Of a stretch of 6,147 bases of DNA, positions 6,001 through 6,147 are shown piece by piece. The notes beneath the pieces are model-generated. The model made no database searches. It was not told the DNA's origin and saw only the letters and a program-made list of their open reading frames with translations. The translations under genes were made by a program, and so were the position numbers. Origin of the DNA: JBEIDK01 sp040383485. Its GTDB lineage: Bacteria; Bacteroidota; Bacteroidia; UBA4408. The number at the start of each line of letters is the position of its first letter. The first letter of the stretch is position 1. The stretch covers positions 1 through 6,147 of the forward strand of contig JBEIDK010000176.1 in NCBI GenBank assembly GCA_040383485.1. Direction: 5' to 3'.

Positions 6001-6147
6001 ATATAACAGCACCTACACGCACATTTTTTATTTGTGGGCTGACGTCTTTAAAATACCTTTTGTATATCAACAAAAGTTCAGTAGTATTGTGATAATATCA
6101 GCTCCGAAATCCACAAATAAAAAACGTCGTGTAGCTGCAAAACGTTA
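6001..6147. repeat. attC-like integron recombination site 3 (right edge cut)
   Basis: The element begins ATATAAC (6001-6007) and ends GTTA (6144-6147) at the window edge. Arms 6024-6037 and 6111-6124 pair perfectly over 14 bases (TTTTTTATTTGTGG), and CTACACG (6013-6019) pairs with CGTGTAG (6129-6135) further out. Inner pairs are GCTGA (6038-6042) with TCAGC (6098-6102) and CTTTTG (6057-6062) with CAAAAG (6071-6076). The arm sequence differs from sites 1 and 2, but the length (at least 147 bases), the TAAC/GTTA ends and the nested arms agree. The left core matches the reverse complement of 562-568 exactly and extends to 12 of 13 bases. Confidence 0.66.

Noticed and set aside
1..6147. tRNA, rRNA, riboswitch or insertion sequence
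   Set aside because: I saw no cloverleaf, rRNA-like sequence or transposase-like frame, and no terminal repeats other than the attC-like cores.

Overview
The window looks like accessory DNA from a member of the Bacteroidota (a Flavobacteriia, Chitinophagia or Saprospiria type genome). It is AT-rich. It encodes a protein with a type IX secretion (T9SS) C-terminal sorting domain and a GFHAEAG 'coathanger' motif, another with SprB-type repeats, and a pseudogene of a hypothetical protein family I remember only from this phylum. Ribosome binding sites are not of the GGAGG type, as is usual there.

Layout. Three long imperfect palindromes lie at 1-143, 438-568 and 6001-6147. Each is bounded by TAAC on the left and GTTA on the right, with complementary inner arms, which is the architecture of integron attC sites. 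The bases at the start of each inter-site segment are the reverse complement of those at its end: 8 of 8 for 137-144 against 437-444, and 12 of 13 for 562-574 against 5995-6007. That is expected if each segment is a mobile gene cassette that once closed into a circle. The window therefore reads as one small cassette (about 425 bp, one gene for a 79-residue protein at 150-389) and one very large cassette (about 5.6 kb). No integrase is in view.

The large unit holds, from left to right: a noncoding strip with a stem-loop (647-709); a strong terminator (792-828); a tight minus-strand operon of three exported proteins (4569 down to 872, with 4-base gaps); an AT-rich upstream region with a weak promoter candidate; a plus-strand pseudogene (4790-5539) that has lost its start codon and gained one internal stop; a run of six 42-bp tandem repeats (5540-5782); and a second noncoding strip with a stem-loop (5860-5934) of the same design as the first.

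The operon probably works at the cell surface. The first gene encodes an exported fibre-like protein with two SprB-type repeats and a C-terminal coiled coil. The second encodes a probable outer-membrane beta-barrel or periplasmic beta-protein. The third encodes a T9SS cargo protein with a probable beta-sandwich. A joint role in adhesion or surface recognition is inferred from domain types and gene packing and is not shown directly.
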